From Eutreptiella sp. 'Long Island Sound 2002' (taxonomy: Eukaryota; Euglenozoa; Euglenophyceae; Eutreptiales; Eutreptiaceae), in NCBI GenBank assembly GCA_964036045.1, contig OZ038390.1:34117319-34181318 (forward strand): 64,000 nucleotides of DNA, in the 5' to 3' direction. Below, in pieces: positions 40,901-49,345 of this stretch. Made by a program: the position numbers and the translations under genes. Numbering within the stretch: position 1 is the stretch's first letter; every line of letters starts with the position of its first letter. The notes below the pieces were generated by a model. That model saw nothing but the letters and a program-made list of their open reading frames with translations. It had not been told where the DNA came from and searched no databases.

Positions 40901-41238
40901 ACACAGACCCCACGTGGAGCGGTACGCTGTTGAGTAGAAGACCCCGAAAAAAGGCATTCAGAAAGTCAAAAGGGGGGGGTGGGGGGCTGGGCTCCTTGAG
41001 GTGAGTGATCCAGGGATTCCGGTGCTGTAGGAGAATGTGAGGTATGTCAACCTTTGGTATACGTATCGGCATTGAGATATCCAAGGCAATCAGAGGTGTT
41101 CCACCAAGAACATGCCATCAAGTACCTGGGGGCATGATGCGAAGCCTGCCAGCGCTGGCAGGGGAGTGGGTGCCACATGGGCAGTCGCTGCAATGGTTAG
41201 CAAGTGGGGCAGACATGCCACCCTCAGCAGGGTGGTCC
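37930..41238. other. No gene recognised
   Basis: Frames with some coding flavour occur at 38549-38911 and 38896-39207 (plus) and at 40043-40339 and 40436-40642 (minus), none with a known motif. A 10-bp inverted pair TCAGGGCTCA/TGAGCCCTGA at about 40073 and 40313 brackets one of them. A G-run is at 39281-39292. Confidence 0.4.
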
Positions 41239-41670
41239 CTAAGGAGTCTTTTGAAGGAGGTGTCGTCTGCTTGAGGACCGCCTCCCCTCCTTTTCCTCGG
41301 CCACAATTCGGGGAGGGCTGAGAGCCTTTTGGGGCAGAGGCGGCGTTTGAGCTTGCCTCTGTTGCTCTTGAGTTGTGGGTGTGTTGTTTGGGTTAGACAG
41401 GTCATCAATCACGGCATTGAGGTATTCACGAACACGCGCAACATTGCGCATATAAATGTCACATATATGCGGAGTCCTCCCATGTGGAAATTTGCTTAAG
41501 AAAGAAGAGATATTGAAATAGGTGCGCGAAGATTGCTCCTCAGCAGGCGGCGCAGGGGGAGGCATGGCGAAGGGGCTGGGCGAACGGCGCTCGTGCTGGT
41601 CACCTTGGGGGAAAGCTTCACGCCACTTGGACGCTCCACAAGCCCCACTGGACTTAGTCCGTTCCGACAC
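41239..41670 (-). CDS. Hypothetical ORF
   Basis: 143 residues. The middle (RTYFNISSFLSKFPHGRTPH with YMRNVARVREYLNAVIDDL) is helix-rich and looks coding; the ends are Pro/Ser- and Arg-rich. The start is uncertain, and the frame is overlapped by long GC-driven frames on the plus strand. No family recognised. Confidence 0.3.
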   Translation of the reverse strand: MSERTKSSGACGASKWREAFPQGDQHERRSPSPFAMPPPAPPAEEQSSRTYFNISSFLSKFPHGRTPHICDIYMRNVARVREYLNAVIDDLSNPNNTPTTQEQQRQAQTPPLPQKALSPPRIVAEEKEGRRSSSRRHLLQKTP

Positions 41671-41920
41671 GTGGCACGCTCCCCGCCTTCAAGACATCGA
41701 CGCGGACCACCGGGGGCCCCTCCGGGGCATCTTGGTGGGCCTCTTGCGGAATGGTGCGCAAGGCAGAGGCTCCCTTCGGAGCCCAGGACCCGCGATGCCC
41801 TTGGATATCGTCGTCCAGGGCTCCCCGGCCCTCCTGCACCGCAATGTTCGTTTTGCAATCCGCAACACGTTGCTTATGCAGAGGGGGGGGGGGGGGTTCA
41901 CGCCAAATCAAATGCGCGGT

Positions 41921-42078
41921 GGGAAATTTCGCGGAGCCCCCTGGATTTTGTGTATCACCCCCCGCCAGAGTCCACAGTGCGTACTGCTAGTGTCGAGGGA
42001 CGAGAAATTCGCGGAGAACCCTGAATTGCGTGTGGGAAATGTCGCGGTCAATTTGAAACGCGAAATTTCCCACGCGAA
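41921..42078. mobile_element. Small MITE-like inverted repeat
   Basis: GTGGGAAATTTCGCG at about 41928 is mirrored by CGCGAAATTTCCCAC at about 42059, roughly 16 bp with one offset base. GAGAAATTCGCGGAG lies between. G- and C-runs flank it at 41881-41896 and 42099-42110. I could not define a target duplication. Confidence 0.4.
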
Positions 42079-42694
42079 ATCAAAGTGCCACGAAACCCCC
42101 CCCCCCCCCAATTTATTGATACACACTTGCGTTGCCAAGATTGGATGCTTCACGGTTACATGTCCATGGACAAGACTGCGGCAAGACGCCCTCAGTGTGA
42201 GCCATCGCTTATCCCCTCGAATGACTCACCCTTGTTGTGGCAGTTGCCGCATCCTACCTGGTGTCCTTGGGAGGGAGGGGGCAGCAATTATGTTCTGCCG
42301 GGACAGCCTGTCAAGGGAAAGGCATCAGACACCCATCCCTTTCCAATTCCAGATGCCCTGCAAGGTAGAGCTCTGGGTGGGTCACACACTGCGTGGGTCA
42401 TCCCGCAAGCCCATGCCACGGGTGCTACTCTTTGGCTTGATCAGCACGGCCATGATGTGAGGAATGTTGTGAGAATGGGAAGTAGGCTCCAGAAGGTAGA
42501 TGGTTCTGTTGGTCGAGAAGGGCATGAAGCCCGGACCGCGAGGTTTCAAGGGTGCTCTGCGTTCACCCATGATGTGGGAAGTAGAACACGGGTGGGGCTG
42601 CAAACGGTCAGGTATGCCGCCACGCATCGGCCCCAGTCGCCCCTGCCACACGACACGGGCGGAGGGGTGGTGCGGAGGGGCGGGGGGTCATTTC

Positions 42695-44350
42695 TCAAAG
42701 TTCAGCGTGCGCTTCTTCGTACGTATCCGCCGATACGCCATGCTGGAGCGTCGCGCCTAACACAAACCGGACGTCTCGGCCCCTGGGATACGTCACGGTG
42801 TACTCCAGCGGTACATTGAGCTCCCCATTGGCCCGGATGCACGCACCCCAAGAAATCTCGCCGCTCCGGCTGCTGAGGTGCGTGCGCACGTCGCCGGGAG
42901 CAAGGCCTGCGGGATCAATCTCAGGGAAAGAGTCACTGGGATGCCTCGGGTGGACCAGCGCCACTTGTATTTCATCGGTGCCCGATTGCACAACTGCGTC
43001 CTTCAGTAGGATCCGCAGAGGGACGTCTTTTCCATTCAGGACCTGACAGCCCCGGCTCACTGACATAACTTCCGCGAAGCCTTCAGTGAGGCTGAAACTG
43101 CTTGACTTCCGCTGCACCTCCGGCGCCACAATAATCTTCACCGCAGGATCGATTCCCAGGAAGGCAGAGAACTTGCCATGCACACGGACTGCACTGCTGA
43201 GATTTGTCGTGCCAACACGTCTGCCGTCGACGAACACACGGTTGCCCACAGAGGGGATCAATGGATGTGCCCCGGTGTTGTTCATGGTGGCGCGGAGGTA
43301 GACGTGTTCACTGACTGAGGGGGTCGCATAGTGAGTGAATGATGCGCGGAGCGGGACCCTCGCGGCGACCGCCCGCAACGGTTTCCCATTGGCCCGCAGA
43401 GACACCAGCCCAGGGATCTGCCAAGTCACGCCAGCCATCGCCGGGCCCCCGGACGAGCCCTGTGCTTCTCCGTCTGAGTGCACATGAAATGCGACGAATT
43501 GCTCTTGGACTTTCGGTGGGGACAATGCTTCTGCAGGTGTTGCCATGGACAGAGTCAAGGGCACACCCGACCAATCCTCGCCAGTGGACTGCCACACGAG
43601 GCCATACTGAACCATCTCCACCAGGTTTTCTTTGCTGCTCATATAATGGAAGTCATACGAAGGGGCCCAACCAGACGTCAATACAAAATATCGCAAAGAG
43701 AGTTGAAAGCCGCTTTCGGCCCCTGTTGTGCAGGTGGAATCTGGTCCCACCTGCAAGTCCACAACGAGAGCTCGTACCTTCCCATTTTTCGCCTCCTCCT
43801 CCTTTTTCAACTCTTCAATGGTGCCTCTGGCATGCAAGATCTTCTTAGTCAACTTCGCTTTGGCGCGATAAGCCTCAAGGAGTTGCACATCTAAGTCTTT
43901 CATCGACCTGTCGTAGAAGGTGAAGCTGTCCGTCAAGGTTGGCAGTTCGTGACCTGAAGAAACATTTAGGAAGTCATCGAGTGCCTTTGCAAGCTTTGAC
44001 AGCCGGCTCACGTTCCTCTCCAGATGCTCTAACTGCCATTGCATGTCTTCAACCTCCGCTTCGAGCTCCAGCACCTGGGACGACTCATTGCGCAGCACCT
44101 CTTTCACAACTTCAGCCTCAGACAGTGCATGAATCGTCAGTTCGGTTTGGTTGCTGCCACTCTCAACATAGACATCGCTCGCGCTCAGCTTTTCTGGCAG
44201 TCCCACAAAGAAGACGTCACATCTTCCGGAGAACGACACTTTCATCGACATCACTCGTGTTATTTCAGCTCGATCAGGGTGAACTGTTATGCCGCTGATG
44301 CTCGAGTCTGCGAAGGGGAATCTGGCCGGCTGGGCAGCAAATACTTGCAC
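42695..44350 (-). CDS. DUF4140/DUF4139 (MuiA-like) family protein, large 3' exon
   Basis: 551 codons of uninterrupted frame. N-terminal DUF4140-like part: SGITVHPDRAEITRVMSM (19-36) to about residue 115. It runs into a coiled coil (LELEAEVEDMQWQLEHLERN and TIEELKKEEEAKN, about 93-190). The DUF4139 beta domain then starts with GWAPSYDFHY (227-236) and carries the family hallmark YGLVWQSTGEDWSGVPLTLS (249-268), continuing to the C-terminus (QHGVSADTYEEAHAEL). Homologues are conserved from bacteria to fungi, algae and animals; their molecular role is not established. The frame opens with GTG directly after TAA, and the first in-frame ATG (44251) would cut into the domain. So a short upstream exon must supply the start, with acceptor AGs at about 44313-44337 after CTGCCCAG or TTCGCAG. 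The complete domain set makes this the best-supported host gene here. Confidence 0.9.
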   Translation of the reverse strand: MQVFAAQPARFPFADSSISGITVHPDRAEITRVMSMKVSFSGRCDVFFVGLPEKLSASDVYVESGSNQTELTIHALSEAEVVKEVLRNESSQVLELEAEVEDMQWQLEHLERNVSRLSKLAKALDDFLNVSSGHELPTLTDSFTFYDRSMKDLDVQLLEAYRAKAKLTKKILHARGTIEELKKEEEAKNGKVRALVVDLQVGPDSTCTTGAESGFQLSLRYFVLTSGWAPSYDFHYMSSKENLVEMVQYGLVWQSTGEDWSGVPLTLSMATPAEALSPPKVQEQFVAFHVHSDGEAQGSSGGPAMAGVTWQIPGLVSLRANGKPLRAVAARVPLRASFTHYATPSVSEHVYLRATMNNTGAHPLIPSVGNRVFVDGRRVGTTNLSSAVRVHGKFSAFLGIDPAVKIIVAPEVQRKSSSFSLTEGFAEVMSVSRGCQVLNGKDVPLRILLKDAVVQSGTDEIQVALVHPRHPSDSFPEIDPAGLAPGDVRTHLSSRSGEISWGACIRANGELNVPLEYTVTYPRGRDVRFVLGATLQHGVSADTYEEAHAEL

Positions 44351-44439
44351 TTATCAGCACAATGCTTATTGACGTAAGCAACAACCAATGCATGGCCCAA
44401 GAAGTGCACAACAGCAATCAAAAAAAGCTGAACAAAGTG

Positions 44440-44525
44440 TGACACATGAGTTCCCTTTAGGAAACAACAAGACAACGCCGTGCTTCTGCACGACCCGCAG
44501 GCAAGGGGCTCCATTTGCAGCAACA
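44440..44525. repeat. Dispersed repeat shared with the CAP gene 3' flanks
   Basis: GTGACACATGAGTTCCCTTT, AGGAAACAACAA, then GCCGTGCTTCTGCACGAC and CCGCAGGCAAGGGGCTCCA correspond to blocks at 6948-6977, 7092-7124, 7435-7472 and 22375-22452. GCCGTGC-TTAC-GCACGGC at 7438-7455 is a perfect hairpin, kept nearly intact here. At the CAP loci the repeat is downstream of the stop; here it is upstream of the DUF4139 exon. Confidence 0.7.
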
Positions 44526-45560
44526 TCATGAGAATCACATCAAAACATACAGAAGACGGCCGCCGTCTGGAGAAACATGCTGCCATGATGAGCAGAAACG
44601 ACCTGTCACAGGCATGACCCACCTGCTGTTGCCCACTGACTACTGGTTCGCAAATGTCACGCTGGTCTACTCTGAGTATCATTCCAGATGTCGTCGTTGA
44701 AATTCCCCATCATGATGTTGTAAACTATGCGCTTGCGCAAATACGCAAAGTGCAAAAACACAGGGTCGCATTAAGGCCATTGCTTAGTGACCCCGGGGGG
44801 GGGGCGTTATTTTGGGCCTCGGCCAGGGCTCAGCCACCCACCCCGCCCCCCCCCCCCCCGTGGGGGGAAGAGGGCTCCTGTACCCTACACCCACAGTCAC
44901 ACACAAGCACTTGATTGAGAAACCCCCATTGGCTGTAATTCGGAAGGAAGGACGCCTCGCCATTCGGGTGGGGGTGCGCTTTTTTTGGGTCTTGGGTTTG
45001 CGAAGGGTTCTGAGCTTGGTAGTCAGGAATAAAGGAATTAAAGCAATGGCTGTACTTCGTGAACCGGATGCCCTCTGTTCTGGGCTTTTGTTGTTTCCCA
45101 CTGTGTACAGAATTTCATTTTCCAACTCTGTCCTTGTTTTACAACCCCCTCCCTGGGGGGTGGGGGGCTGCCTGGTGGCCCGAAATGCCAGAATTTGGGG
45201 CCTATGCCCAGCCACTGTCTCCCTGACGCCAAGTGCAGCTTCAACGGCATTTGTAACCGACAGTAACCGCCCCCAACCGCTTTGGCAACCTCCTCCAACT
45301 GCCTGTCTAACCGCTTCTGGGGCCGCCTATGCATCCCTGCCTCCCACCAACCCACCCACCCATCCAACCCCTCAGGGGTCGGGTATTTGCCCACTAAGCA
45401 ATGGCCTGGTCACATTGTTTGCACAAGGGCGTGTTTGCGCGCAACATATAACACAGAACGCAGGTTGCAGACATAATTCACACTGATCCCTGAAACACAA
45501 CAATAAAGAGCATGATCCTCATCTACACAACTCAGGTACCACTCAGTTGCTTGAATTCTG
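44526..45560. other. No gene recognised
   Basis: If the DUF4139 gene has a 5' exon it should be near here on the minus strand, but no signal peptide or start is convincing. G/C-runs occur at 44796-44806 and 44844-44859. Confidence 0.4.
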
Positions 45561-45564
45561 ATTG

Positions 45565-45735
45565 ACATGCTTGGGGCTGGCTGAGGGGCCAGCTTAGGGG
45601 CTGGCTTAGGGGCCAGCTTAGGGGCTGGCTTAGGGACTGGCTTAGAGATGGGGTCGGGTCTCAAACCTTGGGGATCATCCACAATGTTTTTGTAAAGCAC
45701 AGCTTGCCATTGAAGCTTGCCATGGCTGCGCGACC
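45565..45735 (-). pseudogene. FN-x-KL / Lys-Pro-rich coding fragment, copy 2
   Basis: SFNGKLCFTK is followed, after a one-base shift, by NIVDDPQGL and tandem KPAPKLAP repeats. The nucleotide sequence AAGCTGTGCTTTACAAAAAC with ATTGTGGATGAT aligns with AAGCTGTTTTTCACAAGGGA with CATCATGGATGAT at about 18730-18760. The frameshift marks this copy as non-functional. Confidence 0.35.
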
Positions 45736-46017
45736 AAGCCACGGGACTGCTGCATATGGTTGGCTCCGACACCGTGTGTCGATGTCTCGCCGGCCTTGCC
45801 GCTCCGCTCGTACACCACTGGCTGCCATGTTGGATCCGAGACCTGGGCTCTCTGGGGTCTACATCCCAGTCACCTGCACGATCCACGACACAGGGCCCTG
45901 CGGAGCCGTTGTTCGGTGTTATTCAAAGGTGTTGACAGTTCGTTCGTTGATGTCACGAAACGCCTTTGGCTGGGAACATGCGACCTTCCCACGGTCACAC
46001 GTGTCTGTGTGTGTGTG

Positions 46018-46544
46018 TGTGTGACACAGGGGGTTGTTGTACCATTTTTACCAGGTCTCCCGGTTGAGCCCGTATAGGGCACACTGGCGTCCTCGGGTCG
46101 GGTCGCTTACCCCTTCATAGCAGGCCCACGGTGCAGGCCAGGGGTGTGAGTGCGTCCCTGTGTTACCCCTCGACCAGTGCAATATGCACTTGGGCCAGAA
46201 CCTGGCTCGCTGCCCCAGGACCACCCTGGAAGTGGGGTGGTGGCTCCGTGGCTTCCGCCGGGCCAGCTCCACGGCATGAGTTTGACGAGCCCGTCATCGC
46301 CATGTTGCCCCGTGTGTTGTTTGTGTATTGGGGCTTCCACAGCTGGTGGTGCTCGCGGCAGCGAGGCGGCCTCCACGGCCTACTCATTTGGCGATTTCCC
46401 CAGAAAGGATGCCCTTGACGCACGGCTGCCGCCGCCCGCCTCCAGACATGCCCGCTCCGGGGATCGAACCCACGACCTTACGGTTGCGAGACCTACGCTT
46501 AGCCCGGTTGAGTGAGCCGGGGATCCTGTGTGTGACACAGGGGG
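46018..46544 (-). mobile_element. tRNA-derived SINE with 16-bp target duplication
   Basis: TGTGTGACACAGGGGG at 46018-46033 is repeated exactly at 46529-46544. The DNA between reads on the minus strand GGATCCCCGGCTCACTCAAC (box A region), an anticodon-loop-like CTCGCAA, then GTGGGTTCGATCCCCGG (perfect box B), within the first 75 nt. About 420 nt of GC-rich body follow, ending GTAAAAATGGTACAACAA. Stems pair poorly, so it is a SINE head rather than a tRNA. A 3' A-rich tail and flanking duplication indicate LINE-driven insertion. Confidence 0.75.
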
Positions 46545-46599
46545 GCCGCTAGGCCCCATCTGTGCACGCGACTCCCCATCCACCTCCCCTTTTCGACAT

Positions 46600-47416
46600 C
46601 AGACCCGTGGTTAGAAGCGTGCATGTACGCTTGCGCACGCTTAGTTTCCATGGCTATGCACGCTTACGAACGCTTGCACCCCAGCCCTCCGCACGCTTAT
46701 GCACGCTTGGGCTCAGGGACACAGAGGTGGACCTCTTGTGTAATCATGCACTGGTTCTCTACAGAAAAGTGGTGCTCGTGGAATTGTTGTTTAAGAGAAC
46801 TGTGTTTTGAAAAAGGGCCCCCAGTCCATTCCGGGCCAACATTTGCCATGATAGCGCCCCACTTGGCCAGGCATCATGCACTACAAGTCCTTAAATGTGT
46901 CCACCAACCAACAGCGATGCTAAGCAAAAAGATAATAAGAGTGACGAAGAGGAAATTGATAATGCAATGCAAGGGAAGGGATCATCCTCCATCCCTGAGT
47001 ATAATCACTTGCTAGCCGACATGTGGCGGCATGCCTCGGCTAAAGGTCTGAGTGTCTACTCCTTTCTGACAAGCATACCACACCACCCTGTGGTGCAGGC
47101 AACTTCTGACTTCCACCCTCCACAGTAGTGCCAAATATCCATCTTTCCATACCATGGTTGCTGTCGAAATATATCCACATGGCTTGCCTCTCTAGTGGGG
47201 CCCAAGTAGACCTTGGGTCTGCTTCTAGATTCGTTTTGTACAGCAGCTTTCGCGGCAAAGAGGAAGGAGAACCAAAGAGCCAGATATAATACCCCAACAC
47301 TTGCGCACCCTTGGACGGGGAGATGGTGCACGCTTACGTACACTTACCACTCAACACTGTGCACGCTTGTGCACGCTTAACCCTTGTCTGTGCGCACGCT
47401 TCTAACCACAGGTCTG
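46600..47416. mobile_element. hAT-like MITE, 817 bp
   Basis: Ends are CAGACCCGTGGTTAGAAG (46600 on) and its inverted partner at 47394-47416, 23 bp with one mismatch. Both are flanked by the 8-bp duplication TTCGACAT (46592-46599 and 47417-47424). An 8-bp duplication and a TIR opening CAG are typical of hAT elements. GCACGCTT and close variants recur many times within about 110 bp of each end, like subterminal transposase-binding repeats. There is no transposase ORF, so it is non-autonomous. Confidence 0.8.
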
Positions 47417-47424
47417 TTCGACAT

Positions 47425-48196
47425 TTAGCCCTAGTGGCGACCAACAAGGCCCAGGCGAAGAGCGGAAAGCGCTTTGAGCGCTTTGAGCTGCTCTGTGTCG
47501 GGACCCAGGTGGCCGCCTTTCTGCCCCCCCCCCCCCCCCTGACCCCCTCCTCTTCAAACAATAGCTGGTGGTTGGTTCACAGTGGAGCCAATTCAGCCTG
47601 GCACAGTGGCGTGTGAGGCCATTGGCACGGAATGTGGCTATGCACCGTTCTGGCAAACATGGTTTGCCACACGGGGCCTCCTCTTGTCGCTGTGTCACGT
47701 GCACTCTACATTCATGCTGTCGGAGATGCACTCCTGTTGTAACGCCCTGCACACCCCTCTGCACGCCTGCATGAGTTTACGACCCTCCTTCCTCCCTTTG
47801 CCCTGTGTTGTGCGTTGGCATCAGCATACCCCTCAGGGCTATGCTGATGGCTCTTATGCCATCATGCCGCCATGACCCTCATCTCTCGGCCCATCACCTT
47901 TCCATCACCTTCGGGGAACCTTCGTTCATGCGGTACACACCCATTTGTCTTGCGTGTACGTTCATTCGTGCCGTGTGCCCGTCCTGTATTTGCACCTCAT
48001 TGCGTTCTTTGAGCCAAACCCTTGGTCTCATTGCACATATTTTCCGTTTACCACACCCTCGCTGGGGGGGGGGGGGGGTGGAAAAAATCGCCAGGGAAAT
48101 TTTTCGCCATTAAGAAAAGAGGTGACAGTTTTCCGGCGCCGTTTTGGGGGTTGGGCCCTCTGGGGATACCTGTGCACAAGGCTGTTCCGCTGACAT
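47425..48196. other. No gene recognised
   Basis: C-run at 47525-47539 and G-run at 48064-48078. Short frames only. Confidence 0.5.
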
Positions 48197-49219
48197 GTGC
48201 TCATGGAAAATATTTCTCTGCCGATGTCGTGGCAACGATTTGCAAATCTGGGCCCCGGTTGGTTCGCTTGGTTTCTGAAAGCCGCATTGGGCACGAAGCA
48301 CCCAAAAGAAAAGGAACGGGCCGGCCCATTGCGCACAGTCCACTCGCATCCCAGATTCAGGGCAGGCCAGAGGTGCTGTGCTAGGGTTAAGCGAAATGAA
48401 CAAAAATCATCCAATCCAATTGCAATGAATTGCGGGGAAAATGGCGGGAAATTGTGTGCGGTATGTTCCGGGAAACCTGTGGAACAAGTTGCAATCGCGC
48501 ATGCGACCCTCCTCAACCCGCACAGAGCCCCAGGTTATCGTCCTCCAGGTTCCCCTCCGCCAAGTTATCCTCCTGCAGGTTGTCCTTCCCCAGGTTGTCC
48601 TTCCCCAGATTGTCCTTCCCCAAGTTGTCCTTCCCCAGGTTGTCCTCCCCCAAGTTATCCTCGCCCACGTTATCCTCCCACAGGTTATCCTCCCCCAGGT
48701 TATCCTCCCCCAGGTTGTGCTCCCCTAGGTTGTCCCCAGCCAGCTTGTCCTCCTCCTAGGTATCCTCCCCTTAGTTATCCTCCCCGATGTCGTCCTCGCC
48801 GAGGTTATCCTCCCCAAAATTATCCTCCCCCAGGTTATCCTCTCCCAGGTTGTCCTCCCCCAAGTTATCCTCCCCCAGGTTGTCCTCCCCTAGGTTATCC
48901 CCCCCAAGGTTATCCTCCCCCAAGTTGTCCTCCCCAAAGTTGTCCTCCCCTATGCTATCGTCCCCAGGTTATCCTCCCCCAGGTTATCCTCCCCCAAGTG
49001 ATCCTCCCCAAGGTTATCCTCCCCCACATTATCCTCCCCCAGGTTATCTTCCCCCAGGTTATTGTCCCCCAGGTTATCATCCCCGAGGTTGTGCTCCCCC
49101 AGGTTGTCCCCAGCCAGGTTATCCTCCCCCTAGTTATCCTCCCCAATGTCGTCCTCGCAGAGGTTATCCTCCCCAGGTTATCAAACCCTAGGTTATCCTC
49201 CCCACGTTATCCTCCGTGA
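48197..49219 (+). CDS. ORF through a 15-bp minisatellite (Pro-rich pentapeptide repeats), doubtful
   Basis: 340 codons. The first ~115 residues are non-repetitive (CGENGGKLCAVCSGKPVEQV near the end). Then come pentapeptides of the type P-P-(G/S)-(Y/C)-P. A frame slip within the array changes the repeat to (P/L)-Q-V-I-L and then R-L-S-S-P. Because the repeat unit is 15 bp, all frames stay open on both strands, so length is no evidence for coding. A Tyr/Pro-rich structural protein is possible; a pure satellite is as likely. Confidence 0.2.
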   Translation: MLMENISLPMSWQRFANLGPGWFAWFLKAALGTKHPKEKERAGPLRTVHSHPRFRAGQRCCARVKRNEQKSSNPIAMNCGENGGKLCAVCSGKPVEQVAIAHATLLNPHRAPGYRPPGSPPPSYPPAGCPSPGCPSPDCPSPSCPSPGCPPPSYPRPRYPPTGYPPPGYPPPGCAPLGCPQPACPPPRYPPLSYPPRCRPRRGYPPQNYPPPGYPLPGCPPPSYPPPGCPPLGYPPQGYPPPSCPPQSCPPLCYRPQVILPQVILPQVILPKVILPHIILPQVIFPQVIVPQVIIPEVVLPQVVPSQVILPLVILPNVVLAEVILPRLSNPRLSSPRYPP

Positions 49220-49345
49220 GGTTATCTTCCCCTAGGTTGTCCTCCCCCACACATTCCTCCCCCAAGTTATCCTCCCCTAGGTTGTGCTCCCCCACGTTAT
49301 CCTCCCCCAGGTTATCCTCCCCCACAGGATCCCCCCCAAGGTTAT
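48520..49345. repeat. 15-bp minisatellite, about 54 copies
   Basis: The unit TCCTCCCCCAGGTTA is repeated with point variants (AAG, ACG and TAG for AGG; TGT for TAT). A few one- or two-base slips shift phase. Variants are dispersed, not in blocks, indicating an old array. Confidence 0.95.

Noticed and set aside
41522-42460. 312-codon plus-strand ORF
   Set aside because: It passes through a G-run, a C-run and a MITE-like repeat, with no domain and no consistent composition.
46441-46521. Functional tRNA gene (Ala-like CGC loop)
   Set aside because: Box A and B are good, but anticodon and acceptor stems pair badly and it is the head of an element with target duplications, so SINE is preferred.
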